In this document: positions 1 through 7,303 of the stretch, in pieces
How positions within the stretch are numbered: the first letter of the stretch is position 1
Layout: the number at the start of each line of letters is the position of its first letter
DNA from: DATDPM01 sp963841995
Lineage (GTDB): Bacteria; Pseudomonadota; Alphaproteobacteria; DATDPM01
Assembly (NCBI GenBank): GCA_963841995.1
Contig: CAWJEX010000019.1
Span: forward strand, 124,001 to 188,000
Direction: 5' to 3'
Length of the DNA stretch: 64,000 nt
Notes under the pieces: model-generated
What the model was told of the DNA's origin: nothing
Seen by the model: the letters and a program-made list of their open reading frames with translations, nothing else
Database searches by the model: none
Program-made: the position numbers and the translations under genes

Positions 1-152
1 AGCCTGGACGGCGCGGGGAGCGGGTCGTAAATCGCCTTGGCCAGCCAAGGTGAAAACGGATTGTTCACTTTCCACCTGCTATAATGACGTTCCCGGCGCC
101 GCGCTGGCTTTAGAGCCGTCGCGGCGCAACTTTGACTCCGGTATTGGCGCGG

Positions 153-1366
153 ATGGCTGAAATTCGACCCGCCCTGGCCGATTTGGATTCGCTGGCGATC
201 CTCGAGGATCCGTATCCGGCCTATCGCGCCTTGCGCGAGGCGGACCCCGTGCATCTCATGCCGTCCGGCAAGTGGTATCTGACGCGCTATGACGACGTTG
301 CGACGATCTTCACCGACAAGCGATTCTGCCGGGCGGCGCCCGAAGGTTTTGCGCTGCTCGAGTATGAACGGCGCGAAAGCACGACCTTCGACGAAATGAT
401 CGCGAAATGGATGCTGTTCATGGATCCGCCGGCGCACACGCGCCTGCGGCAACTGGTCAACGGCTGGTTCACCCCCCGGCGCATCGAGAACATGCGGCCG
501 GCGATCCAGTCGATCGTCGACGATCTGTTGAATGCGGTTGAGAACAACCGGTCCTTGGAGTTTGTCTCCGACTTCGCATATCCGCTTCCGGTCATCGTGA
601 TTTCGAGAAAATCTTAGGCGTACCGCGCGAAGACTACGGGCAATTCCGGCAGGTCTCGCAACAACTAAACAAGGCGATCGATACCGGCCGCATGGAAGAT
701 GCGGCAGGCGGCCGGGACGCCATCAAAGAACTTAAGGGCTATTTCGAAGATCAGATCGCGCGTCGGCGCAAGGCGCCGGAGGACGATCTCATCAGCTATT
801 TTCTGAGCGCGCAGACGCAAGACGCGGCGGGCGACGATGATGAAATGGCGAGCACCTGCATCATGCTGTTGTTTGCGGGTCATGAGACAACCAAGAACCT
901 GATCAGCAGCGCCATTCTGACTTTGATCCGAAATCCTGCGCAGCAGAATCGCTTGCAGCGCGACCCTGAATTGATTTCTTCCGCAGTGGAAGAGTTTTTG
1001 CGTTTCGAAAGCCCGGTCCAGAAGACCGGCCGATGAACTCGGGAGGACGTCGCCATCGGCGGAAAGACGATACCGAAAGATCGGCTCGTTGTCGGCGTGA
1101 TCGCTGCGGCCAATAGAGACCCCGAGAAATTCCCCGATCCCGATCAGTTGGACATTGCCCGGAACGACGGCGCCCACCTCGCCTTTGGCCGTGGTGCCCA
1201 TCACTGCACCGGTAATCTATTGGCGCGCATCGAGGCTCAAATCGCCATCAACACGTTGCTGCGCCGTTTGCCGCGGCTAGCCCTCGCTTCGGAAAGGCCA
1301 GAATGGCAGGAGACGCTGGTCATTCGCGGCATGAAGAAATTGCCCGTCACCGTCGAACGCCGCTGA
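153..1366 (+). pseudogene. Cytochrome P450, disrupted by a frameshift and an in-frame stop
   Basis: Bacterial soluble P450 monooxygenase; substrate unknown. Three consecutive pieces give one P450: an N-terminal part with DPPAHTRLRQLV (helix C region), a middle part with the I-helix AGHETT oxygen-activation motif and the K-helix ExxR (EFLR), and a C-terminal part with the haem-binding loop FGRGAHHCTG. The frame is lost by what looks like one missing base near 601, and a TGA at 1034-1036 interrupts the same frame as the C-terminal part. ATG 153 is taken as start; a TTG at 132 is in frame. The gene lies 33 bp before a PaaK-like ligase. It is non-functional as read, or the sequence carries errors here. 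Confidence 0.85.
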
Positions 1367-1399
1367 CCGAATCCGACCGCGAATCCAAATGAGGCGCTC

Positions 1400-2776
1400 G
1401 TGCTCATAAAGCCGGACATCGAAGGTTCTATTTGGCCTGCTGTCGTCACAGGGCAGACCGCGACGCTCGCGTCTCTAATGTTCCAGCTGGAGAAATCCCA
1501 GTTCTATCCGCCGGATCTGCTATTTGCACATCAGCGCGAGCAGCTCAAAGCCGTGTTCGCGCATGCTCACCAGAACGTTCCCTTCTATACCGAGCGTTTT
1601 GCCAAGGCGGGTTTCGATCCGCGCGGCGACATTACGCCGGAAACCATTCGCGGCCTGCCTGTTCTGACCCGAATCGAATTTCAGCAGGGCGGCACCGGCA
1701 CGGCAGCGACGCGCTTTCCTCCGGGACACGGCAAGGCCTTCCAAATCCGCACCTCCGGCACGACCGGCCGACCGGTCGTGTTGTCGAAGACGCCGTTTTC
1801 CCAGCTGATCTGGTCCGCGACGGAGATTCGCGGGCATTTGTGGCACCGACGCGACGTTCGCGGAAAACTTGCCATCATCCGCTGGATGGAGAAGCCGAAG
1901 GCGATGGCGCCGGCCGGTTCGAGGGCGAACAGCTGGGGCCCTCCTGCCGCCCTATTTTTTCCCGCGACCGGTCCCCTGGTTCTCCTCAACATCGCGAGCA
2001 AACTCGAAGATCAGGCGGACTGGCTCGTCCGGGAAAATCCTGATTACCTGCTGTCCTACGGATCAAACATCCTGGCACTGGCCGAGTATTTCGAAAGGAA
2101 TGGGTATGCTCTGCCGCGGCTGCGCGAGATCTCGACCGTCAGCGAGGTCGTCACCGGCGGCTTGCGCGAAATTTGCCGACGGGTTTGGAACGTCCCGGTG
2201 GTCGATCTATATTCCTGCGAGGAAGCCGGTTATCTCGCCCTTCAATGCTCGCATCATGCACACTATCACGTGCAATCGGAAAATGTTTATCTGGAAGTGG
2301 TCGATGACAACGGCGGACCCTGCGCGGCGGGAGAGGTTGGCCGCGTCGTGATCACGACTTTGCACAATTTCGCGTCGCCGCTCATTCGCTACGAAGTCGG
2401 CGATTACGCCGAGGTCGGCAATCCCTGCCCTTGCGGCCGGGGCCTTCCGGTCGTCACGCGGATCCTCGGACGCCAGCGCAACCGGCTGGTGCTTCCGAAC
2501 GGCGATACCGAATTTCCCTATCTCGGCGAGCACAAGGAGTATCAGGCCATTACCGACGCCGTGCGCCAATTCCAATTCATCCAGCGCAGCGTGGACGAGA
2601 TCGAACAAATGCTGGTCGTGAGCAAGCCCCTCACCCACGAGCAGGAAGAAAAAATGAAGGCCTTGATCGTGCGGTCTCTTGGCCATCCGTTCCGCGTCAC
2701 CTTGACCTACCACGACGACATCCCCCGCAGCGCCAGCGGAAAGTTCGAGGAATTCATCTGTGAGGTCCGGCGGTGA
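1400..2776 (+). CDS. PaaK-type adenylate-forming CoA ligase-like protein
   Basis: 458 aa, related to phenylacetate-CoA ligase and coenzyme F390 synthetase proteins, which activate a carboxylic acid with ATP to an acyl-adenylate. Visible features are the phosphate-binding loop TSGTTGRPV near residue 117, the central SCEEAGY region, the LIRYEVGD motif, a CxCGRG segment (NPCPCGRGLP) and a C-terminal small domain ending SASGKFEEF. The start is a GTG at 1400; ATG 1478 is an in-frame alternative. It follows a broken P450 and overlaps the next gene by 4 bp, so ligase and acyltransferase-like protein are probably made together. The acid substrate cannot be told from sequence. Confidence 0.82.
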   Translation: MLIKPDIEGSIWPAVVTGQTATLASLMFQLEKSQFYPPDLLFAHQREQLKAVFAHAHQNVPFYTERFAKAGFDPRGDITPETIRGLPVLTRIEFQQGGTGTAATRFPPGHGKAFQIRTSGTTGRPVVLSKTPFSQLIWSATEIRGHLWHRRDVRGKLAIIRWMEKPKAMAPAGSRANSWGPPAALFFPATGPLVLLNIASKLEDQADWLVRENPDYLLSYGSNILALAEYFERNGYALPRLREISTVSEVVTGGLREICRRVWNVPVVDLYSCEEAGYLALQCSHHAHYHVQSENVYLEVVDDNGGPCAAGEVGRVVITTLHNFASPLIRYEVGDYAEVGNPCPCGRGLPVVTRILGRQRNRLVLPNGDTEFPYLGEHKEYQAITDAVRQFQFIQRSVDEIEQMLVVSKPLTHEQEEKMKALIVRSLGHPFRVTLTYHDDIPRSASGKFEEFICEVRR

Positions 2777-3573
2777 GCGAATCGGCCCCCAAGCGTCGCC
2801 CGGGCACGTCCGGGAACGTGAGCCATCGCGAACTCGCCTATGCTGTCGAGGCCGTCGAAAACGTCGCGGAATCCGCCGTCCGCGACATGTTCGTGTTGTT
2901 CCACAGCTATTACGACCATACGAACGAGGAGCAGTTCCGGAGTGATCTGAAAAACAAACAAAGCGTGATCGTCCTGCGCGACCACGAAGACCGCTTGCGC
3001 GGCTTTTCGACCGCGGTGACGACGGAATATTTATTCGAGGGAAAGCCGGTCCGGGCTTTCTATTCCGGCGACACCGTGGTCGATCACCGCTATTGGGGCC
3101 AGCAGACCTTATGGGCGGCATGGCTGCGGCTGACCGGCAGCATCAAGCAAACCGTTCCCGACACGCCGCTCTACTGGTTTCTCGTGGTCAATGGCCATCG
3201 CAGCTACCGCTGCCTGCGGGCGTTCTTCGACGTGTTCTATCCAGCGCACGACCGCGAGCAACCGCCGCGCGAAAAGAGGCTCATGAATCTGTTCGCGCGC
3301 ACGCGGTTCGGCGATGCTTATGATGCCGAGCGGGGCGTGATCAGCTTTGCCACGTCGCATGAACGCCTGAATTCCGCTTGGGCCGAAATTCCGGAGAAGG
3401 ACCGGCGAAAGCCGGATGTCCGTTTCTTTCTTGAGCGCAACGCCGGCTACACGAACGGCGATATGCTCGTCTGTCTGACCGAATTCGCTTCGGAAAATCT
3501 GAAGCCCTTCGCCCGCCGCCTGTTCCATGAGGGAATGGCCGAACAAACGGCGCAGGCCTCGCGGGGGCCATGA
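2773..3573 (+). CDS. Acyltransferase-like protein (GNAT-type fold suspected), translationally coupled to the ligase
   Basis: 266 aa. The GTG start at 2773 overlaps the TGA of the ligase (GTGA), indicating coupling. No signal peptide or membrane segment is seen. The pattern of a VIVLRDHEDRLRGFSTAV strand pair followed by FYSGDTVVDHRYWGQQTLW resembles the core of GNAT acyltransferases, but the family cannot be named with certainty. Together with the ligase it would fit an activate-then-transfer pair that attaches an acyl group to an unknown acceptor; that is inference from context only. Confidence 0.6.
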   Translation: MSESAPKRRPGTSGNVSHRELAYAVEAVENVAESAVRDMFVLFHSYYDHTNEEQFRSDLKNKQSVIVLRDHEDRLRGFSTAVTTEYLFEGKPVRAFYSGDTVVDHRYWGQQTLWAAWLRLTGSIKQTVPDTPLYWFLVVNGHRSYRCLRAFFDVFYPAHDREQPPREKRLMNLFARTRFGDAYDAERGVISFATSHERLNSAWAEIPEKDRRKPDVRFFLERNAGYTNGDMLVCLTEFASENLKPFARRLFHEGMAEQTAQASRGP

Positions 3574-3642
3574 TCGTTACGTTCGGCTATTCGTGAGCGG
3601 CGACGGATTGCCCTTTTCTACACACTTCAGCCGCGCCACCCC

Positions 3643-4368
3643 TCACCCATCCAGCTCTTCGTAATGCCGGAAGATGCCTTCTTCGCTGAACGGAATGCGA
3701 CGGTCGGAGGCGAGATAGGCGGCGATGCGCGGACGCGCCGCAACTTTTGCATGGAGGGCTGCGATCCGCGGATGCTTCTTTTCGATCCGCGCCATCGCGC
3801 GCGGGAAGGCGTAACGCAGGCCGGCGACGATCTGGAACAGCGATAGGTCGGGATAGGTGAGCTTGGCGCCGATGAGAGTGCCCTTGGCCGAGGGATTGCG
3901 GGCGAGCGCGTTTTCGAAATAGCCGAGAAATTTCGGCGCCCGGGATTTCAAAAAATCGGCGGCGCGGCGTTTGGCCTCTTCGCGCTGATCTTCGTAATAG
4001 AGATTTCCCGAGATCGGATGGTGGGTGTCGTGAACCTCCTGCACCAGATCGGCGATCGTTAATTGAAGCTGATTCGCCCAAAGCCGCCCGGCCTCGCCGG
4101 CGGGCGCGAGATGATGACGCCCGCCAAGGAACATCAGGATATTGGCGGTCTGCGCAATAATGAGCTTTCCGGCTTTCAGGAACGGCGGCGCAAAGGGCGA
4201 ACGCTCGATTCGGCTCCCGTCGAGAAGCCGCATCATCGCGGTTTCGCCGCGGCTCTTCTTCACCTCCCGGGCGACGTCGACATAGCGGGCCCCCGCTTCT
4301 TCGAGCGCCAGGCGCACGAATTCACCGCGGCCTTGGATCGTCGGCCAGTAATAAAGTTCGTAAGACAT
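3643..4368 (-). CDS. Glutathione S-transferase family protein
   Basis: 241 aa cytosolic GST. An N-terminal thioredoxin-like domain (YELYYWPTIQGRGEFVRLALEEAG) is followed by an all-helical C-terminal domain containing TYPDLSLFQIVAGLRYAFP, where the conserved Asp of the N-capping box sits. The tyrosine-rich start and QGRGE loop resemble sigma-like or plant-tau-like bacterial GSTs, which conjugate glutathione to electrophiles. The IAQTANIL segment corresponds to the gamma-glutamyl-binding SNAIL/TRAIL region, here written QTANIL. It is a single gene, convergent with the acyltransferase-like gene, which ends 70 bp away. Confidence 0.85.
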   Translation of the reverse strand: MSYELYYWPTIQGRGEFVRLALEEAGARYVDVAREVKKSRGETAMMRLLDGSRIERSPFAPPFLKAGKLIIAQTANILMFLGGRHHLAPAGEAGRLWANQLQLTIADLVQEVHDTHHPISGNLYYEDQREEAKRRAADFLKSRAPKFLGYFENALARNPSAKGTLIGAKLTYPDLSLFQIVAGLRYAFPRAMARIEKKHPRIAALHAKVAARPRIAAYLASDRRIPFSEEGIFRHYEELDG

Positions 4369-4435
4369 CGCGCTTTCTCCTCTTTGGCTGCCTCTTTATA
4401 GTCCTTGGCTTGATTGCCGGCGACTGCGCCCTTCC

Positions 4436-4464
4436 TTGACATCGCAGCGGCCCCGGTCTTATAC
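4436..4464 (+). promoter_or_regulatory. Sigma-70-type promoter of tRNA-Val
   Basis: TTGACA at 4436-4441 is a perfect -35 hexamer. A 17-bp spacer leads to TTATAC at 4459-4464 as the -10. The tRNA begins 36 bp further on. No coding sequence overlaps. Confidence 0.65.
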
Positions 4465-4500
4465 GGGTTCCCTTACCCTTCAGACGGATTCATGGGTTCC

Positions 4501-4575
4501 GGGCGCTTAGCTCAGCGGGAGAGCACTGCTTTCACACGGCAGGGGTCGAAGGTTCAATCCCTTCAGCGCCCACCA
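4501..4575 (+). tRNA. tRNA-Val (anticodon CAC)
   Basis: A complete cloverleaf can be drawn. The 7-bp acceptor GGGCGCT pairs with AGCGCCC, the D stem is GCTC/GAGC, and the anticodon stem CTGCT/GGCAG has one G-T pair. The loop TTCACAC gives anticodon CAC. The T arm is GAAGG-TTCAATC-CCTTC, and CCA is encoded. It reads GUG valine codons. Confidence 0.96.
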
Positions 4576-4754
4576 TTGAATCAACGGGTTAGCGCCCTGC
4601 GCCTTCGTCGAATGAGGCAAATAACCGGCGCGCCCCCTGAAACGCCCCACGACTCGCCCTTGTCGCGCGGCTGTAACTTCCGCCTCTATGCTCCGCCCGC
4701 GTTATGAAGCGGCTCGTCGGCGCATGAGCCAACAAAGGGCGGGAGCCTTCGGAC

Positions 4755-5120
4755 ATGTCCGCAAAAATTTCTGCGACGCTTTTGGCGATGACGATTTTTC
4801 TCGGCTCCAGTCTTCTCGGCTTTGGGATTTCGCAAGCGGACGCCGCGGAAAAACATCCGAAGAATCCCTGTCGGCAAATCGAGCAGGCCTGCAAATCCGC
4901 CGGGTTCGTTTACGGCGACTCGAAACAGGGCAAGGGCATCATGCACGATTGCGTCAATCCGATCATGCAATCGAAGCCGGCGCCGGGTTCAACGCCGCTC
5001 CCCGCCGTCGATCCCAATCTCGTCAGCGCGTGCAAGGCGAAGAATCCGGCGTTCGGCGCCGGTGAAACCGGCTACACGCCGCCATCGAAAGACCACAAGA
5101 ACGCGCCGCCCACACAATAA
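4755..5120 (+). CDS. Small exported protein with four cysteines
   Basis: 121 aa. The N terminus is a clear Sec signal peptide (charged start, hydrophobic FLGSSLLGFGI, cleavage near ADAAEK). The mature part has cysteines in PCRQIEQACKSAG, HDCVN and SACKAK, which could form two disulfides in the periplasm. The C terminus is rich in Pro, Ser and Lys. No known domain is recognised. It follows the tRNA gene by about 180 bp and precedes two other small exported proteins, so this is a patch of secreted small proteins of unknown role. Confidence 0.72.
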   Translation: MSAKISATLLAMTIFLGSSLLGFGISQADAAEKHPKNPCRQIEQACKSAGFVYGDSKQGKGIMHDCVNPIMQSKPAPGSTPLPAVDPNLVSACKAKNPAFGAGETGYTPPSKDHKNAPPTQ

Positions 5121-5419
5121 AAACAGTGGGAAAAACAGTGGGCCCCGCTCAATAATTTTGACTCCATAAGCATCGATCACTCAGCATTCCCGGACGCGCG
5201 AGCGGACATGCGATCAATCGGGCCGGGGCAGTTGTGCTGCCCTCCGTCGTTACCGCGCCTGCAACCTGTCCGCCGCGTGAACAAGATTTCATATTTCTTT
5301 ACGGCTTTTCGTTGGATGTTTTGACGCTCTGGACTAGGTGAAGATTGCGGGGGAAGGAACGGATTCGAGGGTCGTCAGCGGCGGGGGAATGGAAACGCAA
5401 CAAACAAAGGAGTCCCTCG

Positions 5420-5608
5420 ATGACCAAAATTATTGCACGCATTGTCGGCGCCGCTCTATTGCTCGGCGCGCTTCCCGGGTTGGCCTTGGCGGCCGAGAAC
5501 AGCGCGAAATCAACGACTCAGGCAACGGGCGCGTCCGGCCACGCGGCGGATATCAGCGGCGGCGACATGACCCACGGGTGCAGCCCCTCGACCACGCCCT
5601 GCAAATAA
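5420..5608 (+). CDS. Small exported peptide with C-terminal HGCSPSTTPCK motif
   Basis: 62 aa. ATG 5420 was chosen because AAAGGAGT lies just upstream and it opens a standard signal peptide (MTKIIARIVGAALLLGALPG, cleavage after LALA). The predicted mature peptide is only about 38 residues, Ser/Thr/Ala-rich, and ends in HGCSPSTTPCK with two cysteines. The downstream gene ends in HGCSPATTPCE, so the two are paralogues at this motif. Function is unknown. A strong intrinsic terminator follows directly, so it is probably a monocistronic unit. Confidence 0.7.
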   Translation: MTKIIARIVGAALLLGALPGLALAAENSAKSTTQATGASGHAADISGGDMTHGCSPSTTPCK

Positions 5609-5628
5609 TCCTTTCGCAGTCATCTTTC

Positions 5629-5654
5629 GCGGGCCCCGCTATTGCGGGGCCCGC
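5629..5654 (+). terminator. Intrinsic terminator after the HGCSPSTTPCK peptide gene
   Basis: A perfect 11-bp stem, GCGGGCCCCGC with GCGGGGCCCGC, around a 4-nt loop and followed by ATTTCC. The stem is very stable; the T tract is short. Confidence 0.75.
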
Positions 5655-5927
5655 ATTTCCCCGTGCGATTCTGTCGATGGAAATAGCGAGGATCCTTTGG
5701 ATCGGCTCTGGCGATTCTGGGGCTGTGAGACATATTCACATCTGCGGCATGTCGCCCCATCTCGGTGGCGCGGTCTTGGCACCGTAATGCCATAGGCCTA
5801 TGCTTGGCAACGGGCGGTCAATTTTTTGTCGATATCTCCGGCTGGCCCAACGAAATCTTCTTTGATCGGTCAACGGATTCGGACTTCGTCAATTTCGACC
5901 GCAACCCTATTCGTTTTGGAGGTCTCC

Positions 5928-6236
5928 ATGGAGACAAGGATGCGAAAATTTCTGACGGGCACGATTTGCGCTGCGGTGCTGACCGCGGCGAGTGTTGGAT
6001 TGGCAATGGCGCAACAGTATCCAATGTGCACGTCCAAATCCGACGACAAGTGCATGCAAGGCACGGGCACGATGCCGAGCGCCGCAAAATCGTCGATGCA
6101 GATGGGCAAGCATAAAGGCATGCATAAGGGCGCGATGAAATCCGGCGGCATGATGAAAAAAACGACCGGAACCGGCGCGGCGGGCGAATCCAACATCCCG
6201 CATGGCTGCAGCCCGGCGACGACGCCCTGCGAATAA
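5928..6236 (+). CDS. Small exported Met/Lys/His-rich protein with C-terminal HGCSPATTPCE motif
   Basis: 102 aa. ATG 5928 has TGGAGG six bases upstream; ATG 5940 is a second possible start. A signal peptide ends near LAMAQQ. The mature protein has a central stretch of closely spaced Met, Lys, His and Gly (SMQMGKHKGMHKGAMKSGGM), a composition seen in copper- or silver-binding periplasmic peptides. It then ends in HGCSPATTPCE, matching the upstream peptide. Metal binding is inference from composition only. The gene has its own terminator. Confidence 0.7.
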   Translation: METRMRKFLTGTICAAVLTAASVGLAMAQQYPMCTSKSDDKCMQGTGTMPSAAKSSMQMGKHKGMHKGAMKSGGMMKKTTGTGAAGESNIPHGCSPATTPCE

Positions 6237-6268
6237 AAATTCTACCGTTGCGTTTTCGATAAATGACT

Positions 6269-6290
6269 CCCGCCGCCGGCGGGGCTTTTT
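6269..6290 (+). terminator. Intrinsic terminator after the Met/Lys/His-rich gene
   Basis: A CCCGCC/GGCGGG stem with a 3-nt loop is followed by GCTTTTTATT, the usual GC stem plus T tract. Confidence 0.7.
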
Positions 6291-6361
6291 ATTGAACGTG
6301 GCTCTCGTTCGCGAATGTTGCGCGTGCCGTTTGCGGATGCTGTGTCACTGACCCAGAATCG

Positions 6362-6961
6362 TTACCAGCGCAAGGTCATCTTATCGCCATCGACGTCGTG
6401 GCCAGCGAATCGCGACAGCACGTTCACGCCGAGCAGCGAGATCGGCATCGATTGCTGCATCACCGCCGCCTGCACGTCGTGCAGGCTGAATGAGCCGAGC
6501 CGGAATTCACGCAAACGCACCGGCGCGCCATAGGCAACGCCGTTCGCGGTTTGAAATTGCTCGCTGTAGGTCAAAGCCTGGGGATTGAGCCCGAGCTTTT
6601 GTGCGTCGTTCTGCGACAGCGTCAACACGCTGGCGCCGGTGTCGACGAGGAATTCCACTCGCTGGCCGTTCACGTCGGCATCCATAAAATAGTGGCCGAG
6701 GCGGTCGGCGTGCAGCGTGCGCGATCCGCTGGTGTATTCTTCGACCGCATCGGCGCCGGTCTTAGGCGCGTCTTGGGGCGTTATCGCGCCGACCGGTTGC
6801 GATAGCGGAACCGGCGCGCCGTTGCCCGCATTCAAGAACCAATGCGCGATCCCCAGGATCACCGCGAAAGCCGCGGCGTAACGAAGAACCGGCCACAACA
6901 AGCCGGTGCCCCAACTGCCCGGCATTCCATCCACGAAATCGTCTTCTTCCGTTTTTTGCAT
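6362..6961 (-). CDS. Membrane-anchored retropepsin-like aspartic protease (TIGR02281 type)
   Basis: 199 aa. One transmembrane segment (VLRYAAAFAVILGIAHWF, about residues 25-42) anchors the protein. A periplasmic clan AA aspartic protease domain follows with the catalytic motif FLVDTGASVLTLS (Asp in DTGA). The flap region is followed by the second conserved hydrophobic element SLLGVNVLSRF. Like retropepsins it would act as a dimer because only one DTG motif is present. Length and layout match the TIGR02281 proteins of alphaproteobacteria; substrates are unknown. It is transcribed towards the small exported proteins. Confidence 0.88.
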   Translation of the reverse strand: MQKTEEDDFVDGMPGSWGTGLLWPVLRYAAAFAVILGIAHWFLNAGNGAPVPLSQPVGAITPQDAPKTGADAVEEYTSGSRTLHADRLGHYFMDADVNGQRVEFLVDTGASVLTLSQNDAQKLGLNPQALTYSEQFQTANGVAYGAPVRLREFRLGSFSLHDVQAAVMQQSMPISLLGVNVLSRFAGHDVDGDKMTLRW

Positions 6962-7303
6962 GTCCCGCGCTCCCCGATTTTCGGCCGGCGCCTATCGCAG
7001 ATCCTTGGCGCAGCTCCTAAGGCGCCGATCGGACAAGCTGCTGCTTTGCAGCTTTCGCCGATGCTGAGCGATTATGCCCTAGCCTTGGCTAAGGCACTGT
7101 TAATAGCAACAATTTTAGATATCGCGGAAAGCCGCGGCGAATTGTATCCGAGGGCGGACATCACCCCAATGGATAGGGGGTATGGCGAGCGGAAACCGCG
7201 CGTGACCGATAAACCAATATTAACGCGCGGCGGCCTAAAATGATTTAAATCCATATTGCATAACCGCTCATTTTGCATAACCGCTCATTCGCGAAGGCCG
7301 TGG
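6962..7303. other. Intergenic region between protease and histidine kinase
   Basis: About 340 bp with no convincing gene. It serves as the divergent promoter region of the protease (leftward) and the histidine kinase (rightward) and ends in a 17-bp tandem duplication described separately. Confidence 0.6.
7256..7289 (+). repeat. Perfect 17-bp tandem duplication before the histidine kinase
   Basis: TTGCATAACCGCTCATT occurs twice without a gap (7256-7272 and 7273-7289). It ends 14 bp before the ATG at 7304. The duplication lies where a leader, operator or ribosome-binding region would be. No Shine-Dalgarno sequence stands out inside it apart from GAAGG between the repeat and the ATG. Confidence 0.85.
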
